Positions 33,324 to 41,802 of a DNA stretch of 51,711 bases are shown piece by piece (the stretch's first letter is position 1; every line of letters starts with the position of its first letter). The notes beneath the pieces are model-generated. The model saw only the letters and a program-made list of their open reading frames with translations, was not told the origin of the DNA and did not search any database. The DNA lies in assembly GCA_900320515.1 (NCBI GenBank), contig ONSJ01000009.1:1-51711 (forward strand), given 5' to 3'. A program made the translations under genes and the position numbers. The stretch comes from an uncultured Methanobrevibacter sp. (GTDB lineage Archaea; Methanobacteriota; Methanobacteria; Methanobacteriales; Methanobacteriaceae).

Positions 33324-34414
33324 GTGAAAGTGATTTCAATATTCAGGAATACCTAACAAATGGCGTTGAAATCATCCTGAAGGATGCAATGCGCGCTACT
33401 TTTAGAAATCCAAAGGAAAGCATATTCCTGCTTAAATTCGCAAAGCATGCCAAAAAGGCCAACAGGATAAGGGAAAGCTATGACAAGCAAGGAAAAAACA
33501 TCCCTGGATTTTTGATTGCAAGCATAACAAGCAGCTGCAATCTGCACTGTGCAGGATGCTATTCAAGGGCAAGCGACGCATGCAATGACGAAACACCTTC
33601 AAATCAGCTTTCAGATGATGAGTGGGAAGACATATTCAGGCAGGCAAGGGATATTGGAATAAGCTTTATTGTTCTTGCCGGAGGAGAGCCTATGATAAGG
33701 GAAGATGTCATAATTAAGGCCAGCAAATATCCTGAAATACTCTTTCCGATATTTACTAATGGAACGTTGCTTGATGATGATTACTTTAAACTATTGGATG
33801 ACAACAGGAATCTGGTGCCGATTCTTTCCATTGAAGGAGGTGAAGCGGTTACTGATTCAAGAAGAGGAAAAGGAGTATACAGCCAACTGATTGAATCCAT
33901 GAAGCTGATGAATAACAAAAACATCATTTTTGGAGCTTCACTAACATTTACAAAAGAAAACTTGGCAACCTTACTTTCAAGAGATTATATTGATGAATTG
34001 CATGATTTTGGATGCAAGGTGGTGTTTTTCATTGAGTATGTTCCGATGAATGGGGAAAGGATGGATCTTGCTCCGGGAGACAGTGAAAGGGATCTGCTCT
34101 TTAAAGAGATAGACAGTCTGCGCAATGAGTATGAGGACATGCTCTTCATGTCATTTCCGGGTGATGAAAAGACATCAGAGGGATGTCTTGCAGCGGGAAG
34201 AGGATTTTTCCACATCAATTCCCATGGCGGTGCCGAACCGTGTCCTGCTTCACCATATTCAGACATCAATGTAGGTGAGACATCAATCCTTGAAGCATTG
34301 GACTCAAACCTGTTCAGGTCACTTAGGGATGGCGGAATTTTAATGGATGAGCATGAAGGCGGTTGCGTTCTGTTTGAACATAAGGAAGATATTGAAAGAA
34401 TATTGAAAGGATGA
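33320..34414 (+). CDS. Radical SAM protein with C-terminal Cys cluster, partner of the TetR regulator
   Basis: The 364-aa protein has the radical SAM motif CNLHCAGC (Cys73, Cys77, Cys80), the SAM-binding GGEP, and a TIM-barrel core. The C-terminal part has SPASM-like Cys residues (GCLAAGRGFF, EPCPASPY, GGCVLFEH) that could hold an extra Fe-S cluster. Such enzymes often modify peptides or cofactors. The substrate is not known. Its start overlaps the TetR stop, so it is the regulator's operon partner. Related TetR-radical SAM pairs are seen in anaerobes. Confidence 0.85.
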   Translation: MSESDFNIQEYLTNGVEIILKDAMRATFRNPKESIFLLKFAKHAKKANRIRESYDKQGKNIPGFLIASITSSCNLHCAGCYSRASDACNDETPSNQLSDDEWEDIFRQARDIGISFIVLAGGEPMIREDVIIKASKYPEILFPIFTNGTLLDDDYFKLLDDNRNLVPILSIEGGEAVTDSRRGKGVYSQLIESMKLMNNKNIIFGASLTFTKENLATLLSRDYIDELHDFGCKVVFFIEYVPMNGERMDLAPGDSERDLLFKEIDSLRNEYEDMLFMSFPGDEKTSEGCLAAGRGFFHINSHGGAEPCPASPYSDINVGETSILEALDSNLFRSLRDGGILMDEHEGGCVLFEHKEDIERILKG

Positions 34415-34435
34415 GATTTCCCAAATCTAAAACAT

Positions 34436-34472
34436 TTTTATATCATCATATCAATATTATATACTTGGAGGA
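34436..34472 (+). promoter_or_regulatory. Promoter and ribosome site before the third transglutaminase gene
   Basis: TATA-like TTTTTATAT (34436-34444) is followed by GGAGGA (34467-34472), a strong Shine-Dalgarno. No ATG, GTG or TTG lies 5-12 nt after it in the frame of the gene; the codon there is ATC (34479). Confidence 0.5.
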
Positions 34473-34478
34473 ATTTTT

Positions 34479-35330
34479 ATCAATTTTAAGCTTATTATTG
34501 TTTTATTGTCATTATCATTCTTTTTGTCAATGACCTGTGTCATGGCAAGCGATGTTAATCAAACAGGCAATTTTACCAAATTGAACAGTATGATAAATGA
34601 TGCTAATGGCAATGCTAATTTAACTAATGATTATGAATACATTGATGGAGATTGTGATTTATCCATTTCAAAATCCATTACAATCCATGGAAACGGACAT
34701 TCATTAAAAAACAATAACGCTTCCATTGTTTTAAGTGAAGGCAACTCCAATATTATTTTTGAAGATATTGATTTTTTAGACCGACCGTCCATTATTTCAA
34801 ACAACACTCATTTTTCAAACATTACATTTATAAACTGTAATTTTGAACCCGTGAATTCCACCCAAAACAATACAATAAATTTTGACCGATACACAGGCAT
34901 TCTTACAAGCGGCGAGATATCACCAAACGTTAAGCAACTTGCAAAATTAATAGTTGGCAAATCAAAAGGTCTTGATGCCGCTAAAATACTGGCAAAATGG
35001 GTTGGAAAAAGCATTGAACATGAAACTGCAGAGGGATTTTATCAAACAGCCGAAATGACATTATTCAGGAAATGCGGAAACTGCTGCAGTCAAACAGATC
35101 TGTTTTTGCAGATGTGTGTTGCTGTGGGCTTGAACAGGAATCATAAATTAGGATATGTCCATGTCGGAACAATGATGTTTGGAAAAAGGCATTTCTTTGC
35201 AATGATTGATAATGTATTGGTGGATGTGGATGCAAAGCCAAACTCCCCTTGGGGACATGCAAACATTGGAGATAGGGACTTTTACAGAATAACCGAATAT
35301 CCGTATCTGCCCCTTCCAAGAGAATACTGA
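34479..35330 (+). CDS. Secreted transglutaminase/C71-like protein, apparent ATC start
   Basis: The 283-aa protein has a signal peptide (about 1-24, NFKLIIVLLSLSFFLSMTCVMA), a short beta-strand-rich region resembling a right-handed helix ladder, and a C-terminal Cys-His-Asp domain: Cys202 in GNCCSQTDL, His238 in KRHFFAMI, Asp251 in VDAKP. The region AKWVGKSIEHETAEGFYQTAEMTLFRKCGNC resembles the family of the two large surface proteins and pseudomurein endoisopeptidases. The strong GGAGGA places initiation at ATC 34479. A TTG at 34506 lies 33 nt from the ribosome site and would remove the basic residue of the signal peptide. ATC starts are rare, so either this is one or a base is wrong. It is much smaller than its paralogues, lacking Ig repeats. 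Confidence 0.72.
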   Translation: MNFKLIIVLLSLSFFLSMTCVMASDVNQTGNFTKLNSMINDANGNANLTNDYEYIDGDCDLSISKSITIHGNGHSLKNNNASIVLSEGNSNIIFEDIDFLDRPSIISNNTHFSNITFINCNFEPVNSTQNNTINFDRYTGILTSGEISPNVKQLAKLIVGKSKGLDAAKILAKWVGKSIEHETAEGFYQTAEMTLFRKCGNCCSQTDLFLQMCVAVGLNRNHKLGYVHVGTMMFGKRHFFAMIDNVLVDVDAKPNSPWGHANIGDRDFYRITEYPYLPLPREY

Positions 35331-35357
35331 TTGCATCTATCATTAGGAAAATGAAAA

Positions 35358-35954
35358 CTATTTGAAAAACCAGGTAAATTCAGTTTCCAAATCCGGATCT
35401 ATTTCTAAAGCCTTCTGAGAAATATAATCTCTCAATTTCAACAGGTTTTCCTCAGAATCAGAGGTTATATAAATAATTTCAGGCAAAATTTCTATTTCAT
35501 CAGTTGATTTTCCTTCAAGAGGTCTGAAATTAGGTTTGAAACCTTTGCAATAACCGAAATCGGTATTGGTGAATTTCAAATCATCGATCTGTTTGAAGGT
35601 GCCCGGTTTTAGGAATTTAACATTGTCGAATTTGATGGCGACTTGAGCACCAAACTTGACGGTTACCAGGAATTCCCCGGTATCGTTATCCCTTAAGACA
35701 TAATCAATTTGCAGTTCGTCTAATTCATCAATCAAATTTTCTACTTGCTTATTTAATATTCTGTCGTTTTCTGCTACAATTTGAAAAAATAAAACATCAT
35801 TTGAAATTTGGTTGGAATCTATTGGCTGTTTGCCAAAATACATATAGGAAGTGGTATCCTTGGCATCAACAGCATATCGGGAAATGATATCATTTACCTC
35901 TGATACCTTGCTACTATTAATAACGCCCAAAATGAAATTTTGTTTAACAGACAT
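35358..35954 (-). CDS. Conserved protein of unknown function, paralogue of the 39074 gene
   Basis: The 198-aa soluble protein aligns along its whole length with the 200-aa product of the 39074 gene. Shared blocks include GVINSSKVSEVNDIISRYA / GIMDETKINEVNNVISKYA, DYGYCKGFKPNFRPL-like (DFGYCKGFKPNFRPL), and PEIIYI-SDS. The C-terminal half probably contains an ordered alpha/beta domain. No recognised family, signal peptide or membrane helix. The upstream TATA-like element lies about 25 nt before ATG, suggesting a leaderless message. It is convergent with the transglutaminase gene. Confidence 0.72.
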   Translation of the reverse strand: MSVKQNFILGVINSSKVSEVNDIISRYAVDAKDTTSYMYFGKQPIDSNQISNDVLFFQIVAENDRILNKQVENLIDELDELQIDYVLRDNDTGEFLVTVKFGAQVAIKFDNVKFLKPGTFKQIDDLKFTNTDFGYCKGFKPNFRPLEGKSTDEIEILPEIIYITSDSEENLLKLRDYISQKALEIDPDLETEFTWFFK

Positions 35955-35994
35955 AAGTAGTATTTATGTTTTTATGACATAAATAAGTTACATA

Positions 35995-37383
35995 TTACTG
36001 ATTTGATTTCATTGTTTCAAACTGCTCGTCACGGCCCTTCAGCTTGAAGGTAAACAGGAACGCTATGAATCCGACTATTGCGGCCAAAATCAAACTTACC
36101 TCATATCCCAATATTCCTGAAAATGATGCAATGACACCTCCGATAAGTGCCCCTCCTATCAGCTGACCTGCACTTGAAAGCATATTTACGATGGCCTGGC
36201 CAGCTCCCCTTTCCTGAGGTTTCGCTTCGCTTAAGACAATGTATCTTAAAGGGGCGCCGATTATTGTCACCATACCAACACCAATAAGACAACCCGCAAT
36301 AACAAAGAATATCAAATTATTTGGATATATTGCAATGGCAATCAAACCGACAGTCATCATCAATGTTCCTATCATCATGAGCTTTCGTGAACCTGTTGAA
36401 TCAAGGAACCTGCCAAGAATTGGTGCTGCAACTGCATTGGCTCCCAAAATCGGAATCAGCATCAGACTTGCAAGCTGGTCACTCAATCCCATTGAAAGGA
36501 TTACAAGGGATGGAATGAATATTACGGATGAATAGATTATGCCGTAGCATAAGGTTTCGATGCATGCAATGGTGATTTCCTTGTTTTTAAGCATGTGTAT
36601 GGGTACGATTGATTCCTCTGCTTTCTTTTCCACTTTTAGAAAAACAGGAATCAGAACAATGAATGCAATCAGGAACGGGGCCACATTTAATGATGTCAGG
36701 CTGCTTATGAAACTGCTTGAATCGATTTGGTTAAGTCCATAGGACAATAATATTGCAAGAAGGCTCAATACTGCGATTCCCAAATAGTCTATTTTCAGCT
36801 TCCTTTGATTTTCCGCATCGGGAAGGATGTATAATGCAAATGCCACTATGAATATGCTGATAGGTATATTGATTGTAAAGCACCAGTTCCATCCAAACGG
36901 TATCAGAGCTGCTCCAACCAACGGCCCCCCAATAGCTGAAATACCAAATACGCTTCCAATGATTCCCAATGCCTTTCCCCTTTCATTTAATGGAAATGCA
37001 TCGCCTATGAATGCTCCGGCTACAGGAAATATGCCTCCGCAGCCGAAACCCTGAACGATTCTTCCCAAAAATATTGATTCTATATTGAATGAAAATGCTA
37101 TCAGACATGATCCGATTCCAAAAAGGACTACATCCATGATAAATATCTTTTTTCTTCCGTAGAAGTCTGAAAACTTGGCCATTACAGGTGATCCGATCAT
37201 GAAACTTATCACGAATAATGTAAATATCCAGCTGGATTCCCTGCTTGTGAGGTTAAAGCTTTGCTCGATTGAAGGCAGCACCGGTCCGATTATCCCTGTA
37301 TCGAGAGAGCCCATGAATACTCCAATAAGAAATAGTATGAGTATCATATTTCGTGTTTTCGAATCTAAAGTTTTTGATTGCAT
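35995..37383 (-). CDS. MFS multidrug exporter (DHA2/EmrB-type)
   Basis: The 462-aa protein has about 14 hydrophobic segments, motif A (FSDFYGRKKIF), FIVQGFGCGGIFPVAGAFIGD-like, and the C-motif-like GGPLVGAALIPFGWNWCFTINIPI of drug/proton exporters. AAGGA precedes ATG. It follows the 35358 gene on the same strand; the gap is 40 bp. Substrate not predictable; the other exporter in this window (21902) is only distantly similar. Confidence 0.87.
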   Translation of the reverse strand: MQSKTLDSKTRNMILILFLIGVFMGSLDTGIIGPVLPSIEQSFNLTSRESSWIFTLFVISFMIGSPVMAKFSDFYGRKKIFIMDVVLFGIGSCLIAFSFNIESIFLGRIVQGFGCGGIFPVAGAFIGDAFPLNERGKALGIIGSVFGISAIGGPLVGAALIPFGWNWCFTINIPISIFIVAFALYILPDAENQRKLKIDYLGIAVLSLLAILLSYGLNQIDSSSFISSLTSLNVAPFLIAFIVLIPVFLKVEKKAEESIVPIHMLKNKEITIACIETLCYGIIYSSVIFIPSLVILSMGLSDQLASLMLIPILGANAVAAPILGRFLDSTGSRKLMMIGTLMMTVGLIAIAIYPNNLIFFVIAGCLIGVGMVTIIGAPLRYIVLSEAKPQERGAGQAIVNMLSSAGQLIGGALIGGVIASFSGILGYEVSLILAAIVGFIAFLFTFKLKGRDEQFETMKSNQ

Positions 37384-37557
37384 GATATTTTCCTTTTTAC
37401 ATTTAAATCTACAAAGAATTTCCTAAAAAAATTTATTTAATTGATGATATTTAAATTTTTTTGAAATGAATTGCAAATATTTTATATTTTAAAAAAAATT
37501 ATAAATAAAATTCAGAAAAAGATTATTGAATTGTATAATCATATCAAAGAGCAAACA

Positions 37558-37800
37558 TTAACCTATTTTTGGGCAATTACATTCATTGACTCCACCTACA
37601 CAGCCAATATCCAATATTTTTTCTTATGAAATGTTGGGATGGCTCAGGCTCGATCTGCAAGACATTCATCCTTTCAATAAGTTTGCATCCTAATTCCTCC
37701 TCTGGTGATTTCTGGCATTGACGAGAAGTTCCGGCTCTTCAATTATCCTTATGTTTTCAAAGGCTATGAAAAAATGTTCGGCTGTTTCATTAGAAATATT
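37558..37800 (-). pseudogene. Degraded gene in three frames
   Basis: Read on the minus strand, protein-like pieces run in three successive frames: an open piece with ETAEHFFIAFENIRIIEEPE, then EEELGCKLIERMNVLQIEPE, then a Cys-rich end DIGCVGGVNECNCPKIG before TAA. At least two frameshifts separate them, and no start is present. The original family is not recognised; the C-terminal C-x6-C-x-C pattern is the only clue. Confidence 0.45.
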
Positions 37801-37859
37801 TTTTTAATTGGAAAATCATATATGAAACTAATTACAACACAATTTAAGGGTTTGATAAA

Positions 37860-38684
37860 ATGAACATATTAATATCCAATGATGATGGAGTTTCCGCACC
37901 GGGAATATTGGCCGCAAAACAGGCCGTTGAAGATTTGGCCAATGTCACCGTCGTAGCTCCCGACAAAAACAACAGCAGCATAGGTCGTCGAATAACCTTG
38001 TTTAAACATTTGAAATTAGATTCATGCAAACTTGAAGACGGAAGCCCCGCCTATAGCGTTTCCGGAAGTCCTGCCGATGCAGTCATTGTCGGTGCAGACT
38101 ATGTGATGGATGAAAAGCCGGATTTGGTAATATCCGGAATAAATCAGGGCGTAAATATAAGCTGCGACATTACATCATCAGGCACAGTATGTGCTGCCCT
38201 AGAGGCGGTGAGTCTGGGAATTCCTGCAATAGCCGCTTCCCTTTTTATGGATCCTAAAACTTCCTTCAAACAGGACGAAAACGGCGAATGGTATGTGGAT
38301 TATGACTTTTCCCTGGCAAAGAAGGTTTTGCATGACCTTGTCTTAAAGATAATGGATGATGGATTTCCGGAAGATGTTGATTTGTTTAACCTGAATGTTC
38401 CTTCAAATTATGATTCGGAAGATGTCATGATTACAGATTTAGCAGATAGGATGCTTGAAAAGAAAGTCATAGACAATACCGATACTGAAAAAGAGGAACT
38501 GTTCAACTACCCATTGGATGAAAACCAGAAAAATGATGATTTAATAATGATTACCTCAGATTTGGTTAAAGAATATCCGAAAGGCAGCGACGGATATGCA
38601 TTGATAGTTGAGAAATGTCCAAGCCTGACTCCACTCAGCGTCGACATGACAATCAGGGATTTGAAGGATTGGAGATTTGAATGA
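37860..38684 (+). CDS. surE: 5'/3'-nucleotidase SurE
   Basis: The 274-aa enzyme dephosphorylates nucleoside monophosphates and is metal-dependent. Hallmarks are NDDGVSAPG (metal Asp pair at 8-9), APDKNNSS, SGSPADAV and the SGINQGVNI motif with metal-binding Asn, then GTVCAALEAV. The C-terminal part is slightly longer than usual with an acidic insert. ATG 37860 follows a weak ribosome site (GTTTGATAAA). Confidence 0.92.
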   Translation: MNILISNDDGVSAPGILAAKQAVEDLANVTVVAPDKNNSSIGRRITLFKHLKLDSCKLEDGSPAYSVSGSPADAVIVGADYVMDEKPDLVISGINQGVNISCDITSSGTVCAALEAVSLGIPAIAASLFMDPKTSFKQDENGEWYVDYDFSLAKKVLHDLVLKIMDDGFPEDVDLFNLNVPSNYDSEDVMITDLADRMLEKKVIDNTDTEKEELFNYPLDENQKNDDLIMITSDLVKEYPKGSDGYALIVEKCPSLTPLSVDMTIRDLKDWRFE

Positions 38685-38891
38685 AAGGTGCATCTGAGTG
38701 AACCTGCCAATCATATTTGATTTGAGGATACATATGTCTTTAACCATAAACTAATTTTTATCAATATGTACCCACCATATTAATCAAATGATCTGTTAAA
38801 AGCATATTTTCAACCAGTATGATAATAATTATTGAGGCATTATTTAATATACTTGACTGAATTTCCGAAAAAGAAATGGAAATATTAATGA
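38685..38891. other. Intergenic AT-rich spacer
   Basis: Nothing recognisable apart from possible surE T-run sequence. The following fragment lies in the rest of the gap. Confidence 0.35.
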
Positions 38892-39041
38892 CTGGCAGAT
38901 GTCATTGATATTGAGTTGAAATCATTCCAAGACTTCGAAAAAACAGTACAGGATATGCACTTTGAAAAGTGTGCAAACATGACACATCAATGCCAAAATG
39001 AATACAAAGATTTTAAAAATGCTTTAATCGTAATAAAATAA
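38892..39041 (+). pseudogene. Coding-like fragment without a start codon
   Basis: A 49-codon open frame directly after a TGA reads as protein (VIDIELKSFQDFEKTVQD, then CANMTHQCQNEYKDF) and ends at TAA 39039-39041. It has no ATG, GTG or TTG with a ribosome site, so it looks like the tail of a lost gene. Confidence 0.35.
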
Positions 39042-39048
39042 AGTTTAT

Positions 39049-39058
39049 ATTATATAAA
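39049..39058 (+). promoter_or_regulatory. TATA box of the 39074 gene
   Basis: GTTTATATT-type element about 22-25 nt before ATG 39074 without a Shine-Dalgarno in between; a leaderless message is likely. Confidence 0.4.
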
Positions 39059-39073
39059 AATATAATTTAATTT

Positions 39074-39676
39074 ATGGCTGTAAAGAAAAACTATACCATT
39101 GGAATAATGGATGAGACAAAAATTAACGAAGTAAATAATGTCATATCCAAATATGCAGATATAACCATGCAGTCTTCATCCCATAGATATTTCGACAAGC
39201 ATCCAATCAATGCAGATGAAGTTTTTCAGGACGTCACATTCTTCCAGTTGAAAGCTGAAGATGACGATTCGTTTGATGTGAAATTAAGTGAACTGATTGG
39301 GAATTTGGATGAACTTGACATTGACTATATGATTATGGATGATGAGACAAAAGACCTTATTGTCACCGTTGATTACGGCGGATACATCCTTGTCAAATTC
39401 GACAAGATTAATATCATAAAGCCTGGAACATATAACCTGATTGATGAAATGAAAACCATGAAAACAGATCTGGGATACTGCAAAGGGTTCAAACCTAAAT
39501 TCAGACCCCTTAGTGGAGATTTATCCAAAGTCAAGGTCAATCCCGAAATCATATATATTGTTTCTGACTCTTCACAAAACCTGAAACGATTCAAGGATTT
39601 AATATCTGAAAAACTATTGGAATTCGATCCGGATTTTGAATTGGAATTCAGACATATCGAACCTCAGGATTTCTAA
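39074..39676 (+). CDS. Conserved protein of unknown function, paralogue of the 35358 gene
   Basis: The 200-aa protein is the plus-strand paralogue of the 198-aa gene at 35358, sharing roughly 40-45% of aligned residues by eye. It begins MAVKKNYTIGIMDETKINEVN and has the conserved GYCKGFKPKFRPLSG block and PEIIYIVSDSSQNLK. The two copies bracket an MFS exporter, a decayed gene and surE. The duplication is old. Function unknown. Confidence 0.72.
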   Translation: MAVKKNYTIGIMDETKINEVNNVISKYADITMQSSSHRYFDKHPINADEVFQDVTFFQLKAEDDDSFDVKLSELIGNLDELDIDYMIMDDETKDLIVTVDYGGYILVKFDKINIIKPGTYNLIDEMKTMKTDLGYCKGFKPKFRPLSGDLSKVKVNPEIIYIVSDSSQNLKRFKDLISEKLLEFDPDFELEFRHIEPQDF

Positions 39677-39710
39677 AATACAATGATGCTTTTAAAGGAA
39701 GTGAACTTTA

Positions 39711-40259
39711 ATGTCAAGAAGATTTGCAGTCATAGACACCGAGACCAACTGGAACGATGAGGTAATGTCAATCGGCGTTCTGATTGCAAGATGCAGGAAT
39801 TTCAAGAAAACTGATTCCCGTTACTACATTCTGCCAAGTGAAGAAAAAGTGGGTGGAATGTATTCAAAAAGCATGAGAAATACCTCTCATGAGATAATTA
39901 CAGGCCACAGGGTTGAAGTGATTGATGACTTGAAAATCCTTTTGAATTCAAATGGTGTTGATGATCTGTTTGCATACAACGCTTCCTTTGACAAGAATCA
40001 TTTGCCCGAACTTTCCGACTTCTGCTGGCATGACATCATGAAGGTCGTCGCCTACAGGCAGCACAATCCATGCATTCCAGACCATATGCCATGCTGCAAG
40101 ACAGGGCGTCTGAAAAGGGGCTATGGCGTTGAGCCGATGCTTCGGATGCTGGGGGTTGAGGACTACAGCGAAACCCATAATGCGGTCATCGACGCAAGGG
40201 ATGAATTGAGGATAATGACAAAATTAGGTTATGATATTGATTTTTATCCGGAAATCTAA
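39711..40259 (+). CDS. DEDDh 3'-5' exonuclease (DnaQ-like)
   Basis: The 182-aa protein has the DEDDh exonuclease motifs: Exo I with DTET (Asp9, Glu11), Exo II AYNASFDKNHL, and Exo III HNAVIDARDEL with the catalytic His and Asp. Two metal ions would be bound. Such small stand-alone proteins trim DNA or RNA 3' ends. It also has clustered Cys/His residues in HNPCIPDHMPCC before Exo III. The ATG follows GGAAGTGA. It overlaps the convergent TatD gene by 4 bp. Confidence 0.88.
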   Translation: MSRRFAVIDTETNWNDEVMSIGVLIARCRNFKKTDSRYYILPSEEKVGGMYSKSMRNTSHEIITGHRVEVIDDLKILLNSNGVDDLFAYNASFDKNHLPELSDFCWHDIMKVVAYRQHNPCIPDHMPCCKTGRLKRGYGVEPMLRMLGVEDYSETHNAVIDARDELRIMTKLGYDIDFYPEI

Positions 40260-41005
40260 ATTTTAAATAAAGTTCTTGCATTTTTTGAAGTTATTTCAAT
40301 GACTTCATATTCATTCATGTCCAGTTCTTCGGCTATTTTTCCTGTGACATATCCTATGTTGAGCGGAGTGTTGATTTCTCCTTTCTTCTGCTGCGGAGGC
40401 AAATAAGGGGAATCGGTCTCTACAAGCATATGGGCGACATCAATTTCATTTACCACTTTTCGTGTTTTCTTGTTGTTTTCATTGGTAACTGGTCCTCCCA
40501 CACCTATATAGAAACCCAGTTTTATGAACTGCCTTGCCATTTCAACAGAACCCTGATAGCAGTGAAGCGAACCCACCACATCATGGCCTTTCAGCACGTC
40601 AAAGGTGTCCTGCATAGCTTTCCTTGAATGCACAATCACAGGCAGGTGATGCCTTTCGGCCAAATTAAGCATATTTTCAAAAAGTTCAATCTGACTATCC
40701 CTATTGTCCTTTGTGTGATAATAGTCAAGGCCTATTTCGCCTACGGCAATGACATTTTCATTTTCAAGCTGCCTGTCCAATAGGGATATATCCTCTTCAG
40801 TAATCTCATCCGCCAGTGTATAAAAGTATCCCAGGGCCGCATGGACATTTTCATATTTTTCTGCCATTTTAAGAACTTCAATATTGCTTTTAAAATCAGT
40901 GCCGTTCAATATCAGATGAATATCATTATCCAGGGCCTGTCTAATGGTTTCCTCTGCGTTTTCCATTTCTCCATCATATACATGACAATGGGTATCGATT
41001 ATCAT
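40256..41005 (-). CDS. TatD-family metal-dependent hydrolase
   Basis: The 249-aa TIM-barrel enzyme has the TatD pattern: DTHCHVYD (metal His pair), GEIGLDYY, the motif VIVHSRKA, SLHCYQGS, and ETDSPYLPP with the catalytic Asp. TatD proteins are DNases or related phosphoesterases. Length fits. The start is ATG 41005, preceded by GTGATGATTTT; an upstream ATG at 41023 is possible but less likely. Confidence 0.9.
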   Translation of the reverse strand: MIIDTHCHVYDGEMENAEETIRQALDNDIHLILNGTDFKSNIEVLKMAEKYENVHAALGYFYTLADEITEEDISLLDRQLENENVIAVGEIGLDYYHTKDNRDSQIELFENMLNLAERHHLPVIVHSRKAMQDTFDVLKGHDVVGSLHCYQGSVEMARQFIKLGFYIGVGGPVTNENNKKTRKVVNEIDVAHMLVETDSPYLPPQQKKGEINTPLNIGYVTGKIAEELDMNEYEVIEITSKNARTLFKI

Positions 41006-41094
41006 AAAATCATCACATATCATTAAGTTTTTAATGTCTCGACTTCAATTATTATATAACAAGTTGGATTAAATTATATTTTTTGGTGAGGCAA

Positions 41095-41802
41095 ATGGAA
41101 AGTAAGTTTTCAAGAACAGAGATGTTGGTTGGAAATGAGGGAATGGAAAAGTTGAAGGAAGCAAAGGTTGCCGTTTTTGGCCTTGGAGGTGTTGGTTCCT
41201 TTGTCTGTGAAGGGCTTGCAAGAAGCGGTGTGGGCAATTTCATTCTTGTTGACTTCGACAGGATTGACGAGAGCAACATCAACAGGCAGCTGATTGCAAC
41301 GGTGAATACAATCGGCAGATATAAGGTGGATTTGATGAAGGAAAGGATCCTTGAAATCAATCCGGATGCCAATGTTGAGACATACAAGGAATTCTACATG
41401 GCAGATTCGACAACAGACATCATTACAGAGGACCTGTCATATGCCATTGACTGCGTGGACACCATAATGGCAAAGATTGCAGTCATCTGCAAATGCGATG
41501 CCCTGAATGTCCCTGTCATCTCTTCAATGGGAACTGGAAACAAGCTGGATGCCACCATGTTTGAAGTGGCCGATATCTATGAGACCTCAGTATGCCCACT
41601 TGCCAAGATAATGAAAAAAGATTTGAGAAAGAGAAACATAGAAAAGCTGAAAGTGGTCTATTCAAAGGAACACGCGATAAACACCAACGACTGTGAAATA
41701 AATCAGGGAAGAAAATTCAAAGTGAAAGGCAGCGTTTCATTCGTGCCTTCCGTTGCCGGACTTATAATTGCCGGTGAAGTGATAAAGGACATCATTCAGT
41801 AA
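41095..41802 (+). CDS. E1-like ThiF/TcdA-family enzyme
   Basis: The 235-aa protein has the ATP-binding E1/ThiF core: GLGGVGS (29-35), VDFDRIDESNINRQ, and the catalytic/cysteine region ISSMGTGNKLDATMFEVADIYETSVCPLAK. The ARLARSGVGN block matches TcdA (tRNA t6A dehydratase), which makes cyclic t6A. TcdA is mainly bacterial; an archaeal MoeB/UbaA-type role is the alternative. GGTGAGG precedes ATG 41095. Its 3' end overlaps the convergent DUF2142 gene by 7 bp. Confidence 0.82.
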   Translation: MESKFSRTEMLVGNEGMEKLKEAKVAVFGLGGVGSFVCEGLARSGVGNFILVDFDRIDESNINRQLIATVNTIGRYKVDLMKERILEINPDANVETYKEFYMADSTTDIITEDLSYAIDCVDTIMAKIAVICKCDALNVPVISSMGTGNKLDATMFEVADIYETSVCPLAKIMKKDLRKRNIEKLKVVYSKEHAINTNDCEINQGRKFKVKGSVSFVPSVAGLIIAGEVIKDIIQ

